Shown one piece after another: positions 62,601 to 64,000 of a stretch of DNA of 64,000 bases. The notes under the pieces are model-generated. The model ran no database searches, was not told the origin of the DNA, and saw only the letters and a list, made by a program, of their open reading frames with translations. Both the position numbers and the translations under genes were made by a program. The stretch is from Cucumis sativus (taxonomy: Eukaryota > Streptophyta > Magnoliopsida > Cucurbitales > Cucurbitaceae), in the NCBI RefSeq assembly GCF_000004075.3, contig NC_026660.2, forward strand, positions 26,601,498 through 26,665,497. The letters run 5' to 3'. The first letter of the stretch is position 1. Every line of letters starts with the position of its first letter.

Positions 62601-64000
62601 CTTTCTCCTGTGCTATTAATCTTTATTTTCTGTACATTTGATTTCCTTCGCTGTAAAATTTGAAATCATGCAATTTTGGCTTGTTTTTGAGCTCTATATG
62701 TTACTTTACTGCATAAGTTATGTTAAACTTTGAAAAGTACTTGTATACCCTGTTTCATCTTTATCAAGACCTCTGTTATATTATTTAATTAATATCTGTC
62801 TGCGACATGATAAAAAAACAGTTAAGCTTCATTTCAGATTCTTCATTATTTAGGCTTGGACCATGTTGGGCATACTGGTGGTCGAAACAGGTGCATTTTT
62901 CAGTTTCTAATTGTTTAACCTCTGAAACATCTATTAATTTATTTGATAAGTTTCATTTGAATGTTTGATCTTTTCAGTCCCTTAATGGCTCCAAAACTTA
63001 TGGAAATGGATGAAGTGGTGAAGATGATGCATGCCAGTGCCGTCATGAACCCAGATGATAAAAGAAGGACGCTTTTGGTTCGTATCACCCCCTCATTCCC
63101 TTTTACTTGTCGCAATATCTGAGCTTTGGTCAATGCTTTTACTGCTTTAGTGATCCTATTATGAAATCTCATATAAATAAATTGATAAACTAGTTGGTTG
63201 ATGAGAATTCCTGAGTCGTGCTTAAGAAGGAAACTCCTCTAACCAATAGAAAGGTAAAAAATAACGAATCATCTTTATGTCATTGAAGACTTAAATATTT
63301 TTTCCAACCAATCTCCCAAAATAAAGCTATTGAAGCAAAACCTTCGAAGTATCTTTTACCAGTTTTGTGTACTTGCTCCAAATTGAATATTGAGGAGATT
63401 TGCAAAACTTTTGAAGGAGTGCTGCAAAGATCAGAGCTACTTAAGTTTGCTCCAAAGATAAGAAGTGGATGGGTGTGAATGGAAAGGGGGTTCAAATCTA
63501 AATCAGCAATTGAAATTTTTTGTCCCTTTTTCCTTATTGCTGGTTATAATATTTCTTGGAAGTTCATTGCCCTATCAATATTATCCTGATTAAATTCTCA
63601 TGTATTCATGAAAATGGGGACGTGATATAGATTCCTATGCTTGTTTGCGGATAGAGATTATAAACTTAAATCAAGCCAATGATTAATTTATAACCGTTGA
63701 TTTTTAAAATTCAAAGTAGGTTGTAGCGAGTGACCATGGGATGACTGAAAATGGCAATCATGGTGGGTCATCGTATGAAGAGACTGATTCTCTTCTTCTT
63801 TTTATTGGATCAAAAAGTCATGCCACCGACTTTCCATCAATTATCAGCAATGATGTCAACCAGGTATCAGCTCCTACACTTTAGCAATGCCTTCAAGTTG
63901 GTTTAGACTGTGCACTCAAAATTTTAATTACTAAATCATTAGTTTTATGAACATTATTGTTCATAGCATAACACTCAATCCTGTAGGTTCAGACAAAGTT
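59663..64000 (+). CDS. PIGG: GPI ethanolamine phosphate transferase 2 (3' end outside window)
   Basis: Visible exons are 59663-59790, 60079-60172, 60640-60684, 60796-60963, 61054-61138, 61275-61381, 61928-62008, 62838-62890, 62978-63077, 63720-63863 and 63987 onward, about 339 residues in consistent phase. The start MSSSLTCVRLTLFTV opens a hydrophobic segment (residues about 8-34), a signal anchor into the ER. The lumenal alkaline-phosphatase-like domain shows 'MVIDGLPAEF' (Asp92), 'PTVTMPR' with the nucleophile threonine (residue 138 or 140), 'GDETW', 'HYLGLDHVGH' and 'VASDHGM', the metal-binding set of the PIGN/PIGO/PIGG family. 'GLDHVGHTGGRNSPLMAPKL' points to PIGG/GPI7. It adds ethanolamine phosphate to the second mannose of GPI anchors. 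The C-terminal membrane domain should follow beyond the window. Confidence 0.93.
59804..59820. repeat. (CT)n microsatellite at the start of PIGG intron 1
   Basis: CT units begin 13 bp after the first splice donor. Confidence 0.8.

Noticed and set aside
1-64000. CRISPR arrays, bacterial operons, rRNA or intact tRNA genes, viral genes
   Set aside because: None seen. tRNA-like boxes occur only inside SINE-type repeats without a full cloverleaf, and repeats are plant transposon relics or microsatellites.

Overview
This window is nuclear DNA from a flowering plant. The genes have many introns with GT-AG borders, the space between them is AT-rich, and every recognisable protein belongs to an angiosperm family. 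Several dispersed repeats (a roughly 280-bp MITE, tRNA-derived SINEs, and AT-rich tracts with 'gctatattt'/'gttatattt' words) look like repeats common in Cucurbitaceae such as cucumber, melon and gourds. The cucurbit assignment is an inference from memory of those repeats, not a search.

Layout. (1) 152-3207 (+): 3' part of a U-box E3 ligase with a USP-like domain, a coiled coil and a kinase-like domain that has lost its catalytic residues. (2) 4054-4344 (-): a 96-aa coiled-coil protein of unknown function, convergent with gene 1 and divergent from gene 3. (3) 5813-7162 (+): nicotinamidase NIC1, five exons, 242 aa. (4) 8786-10054 (-): a small conserved plant protein of unknown function. (5) 15627-18683 (+): a 1018-aa coiled-coil protein resembling Arabidopsis At4g38062, coded by one exon behind a 1.06-kb 5'UTR intron. 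(6) 19385-23128 (-): O-fucosyltransferase-family protein, ten exons, 528 aa. (7) 29016-33119 (-): a MADS-box SVP-type repressor, eight coding exons, 228 aa. (8) 41543-58199 (+): the KAC/KCA (KIN-14) kinesin-like protein of chloroplast photorelocation, 23 coding exons, 1276 aa. (9) 59663 to beyond 64000 (+): GPI ethanolamine phosphate transferase 2 (PIGG), cut off by the window end.

These are independent housekeeping, development and signalling genes, not a functional cluster. Two gene-poor AT-rich stretches (about 23.1-29.0 kb and 33.6-41.5 kb) flank SVP. The introns of KAC and SVP hold most of the recognisable transposon remnants: two SINEs of one family in different genes, further tRNA-like SINE relics, two LINE 3'-end relics, a MITE, and a probable solo LTR with an internal 16-bp tandem array.

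I found no candidate for a wholly new biological system. The points most worth a second look are the U-box pseudokinase, the eroded switch I of the KAC motor, an orphan GC-rich promoter-like island at 37.2-37.5 kb, the shared ACGACGTCGT motif in promoters, and the tandem duplication between genes 1 and 2. All exon borders were placed by hand from splice consensus and reading-frame continuity.
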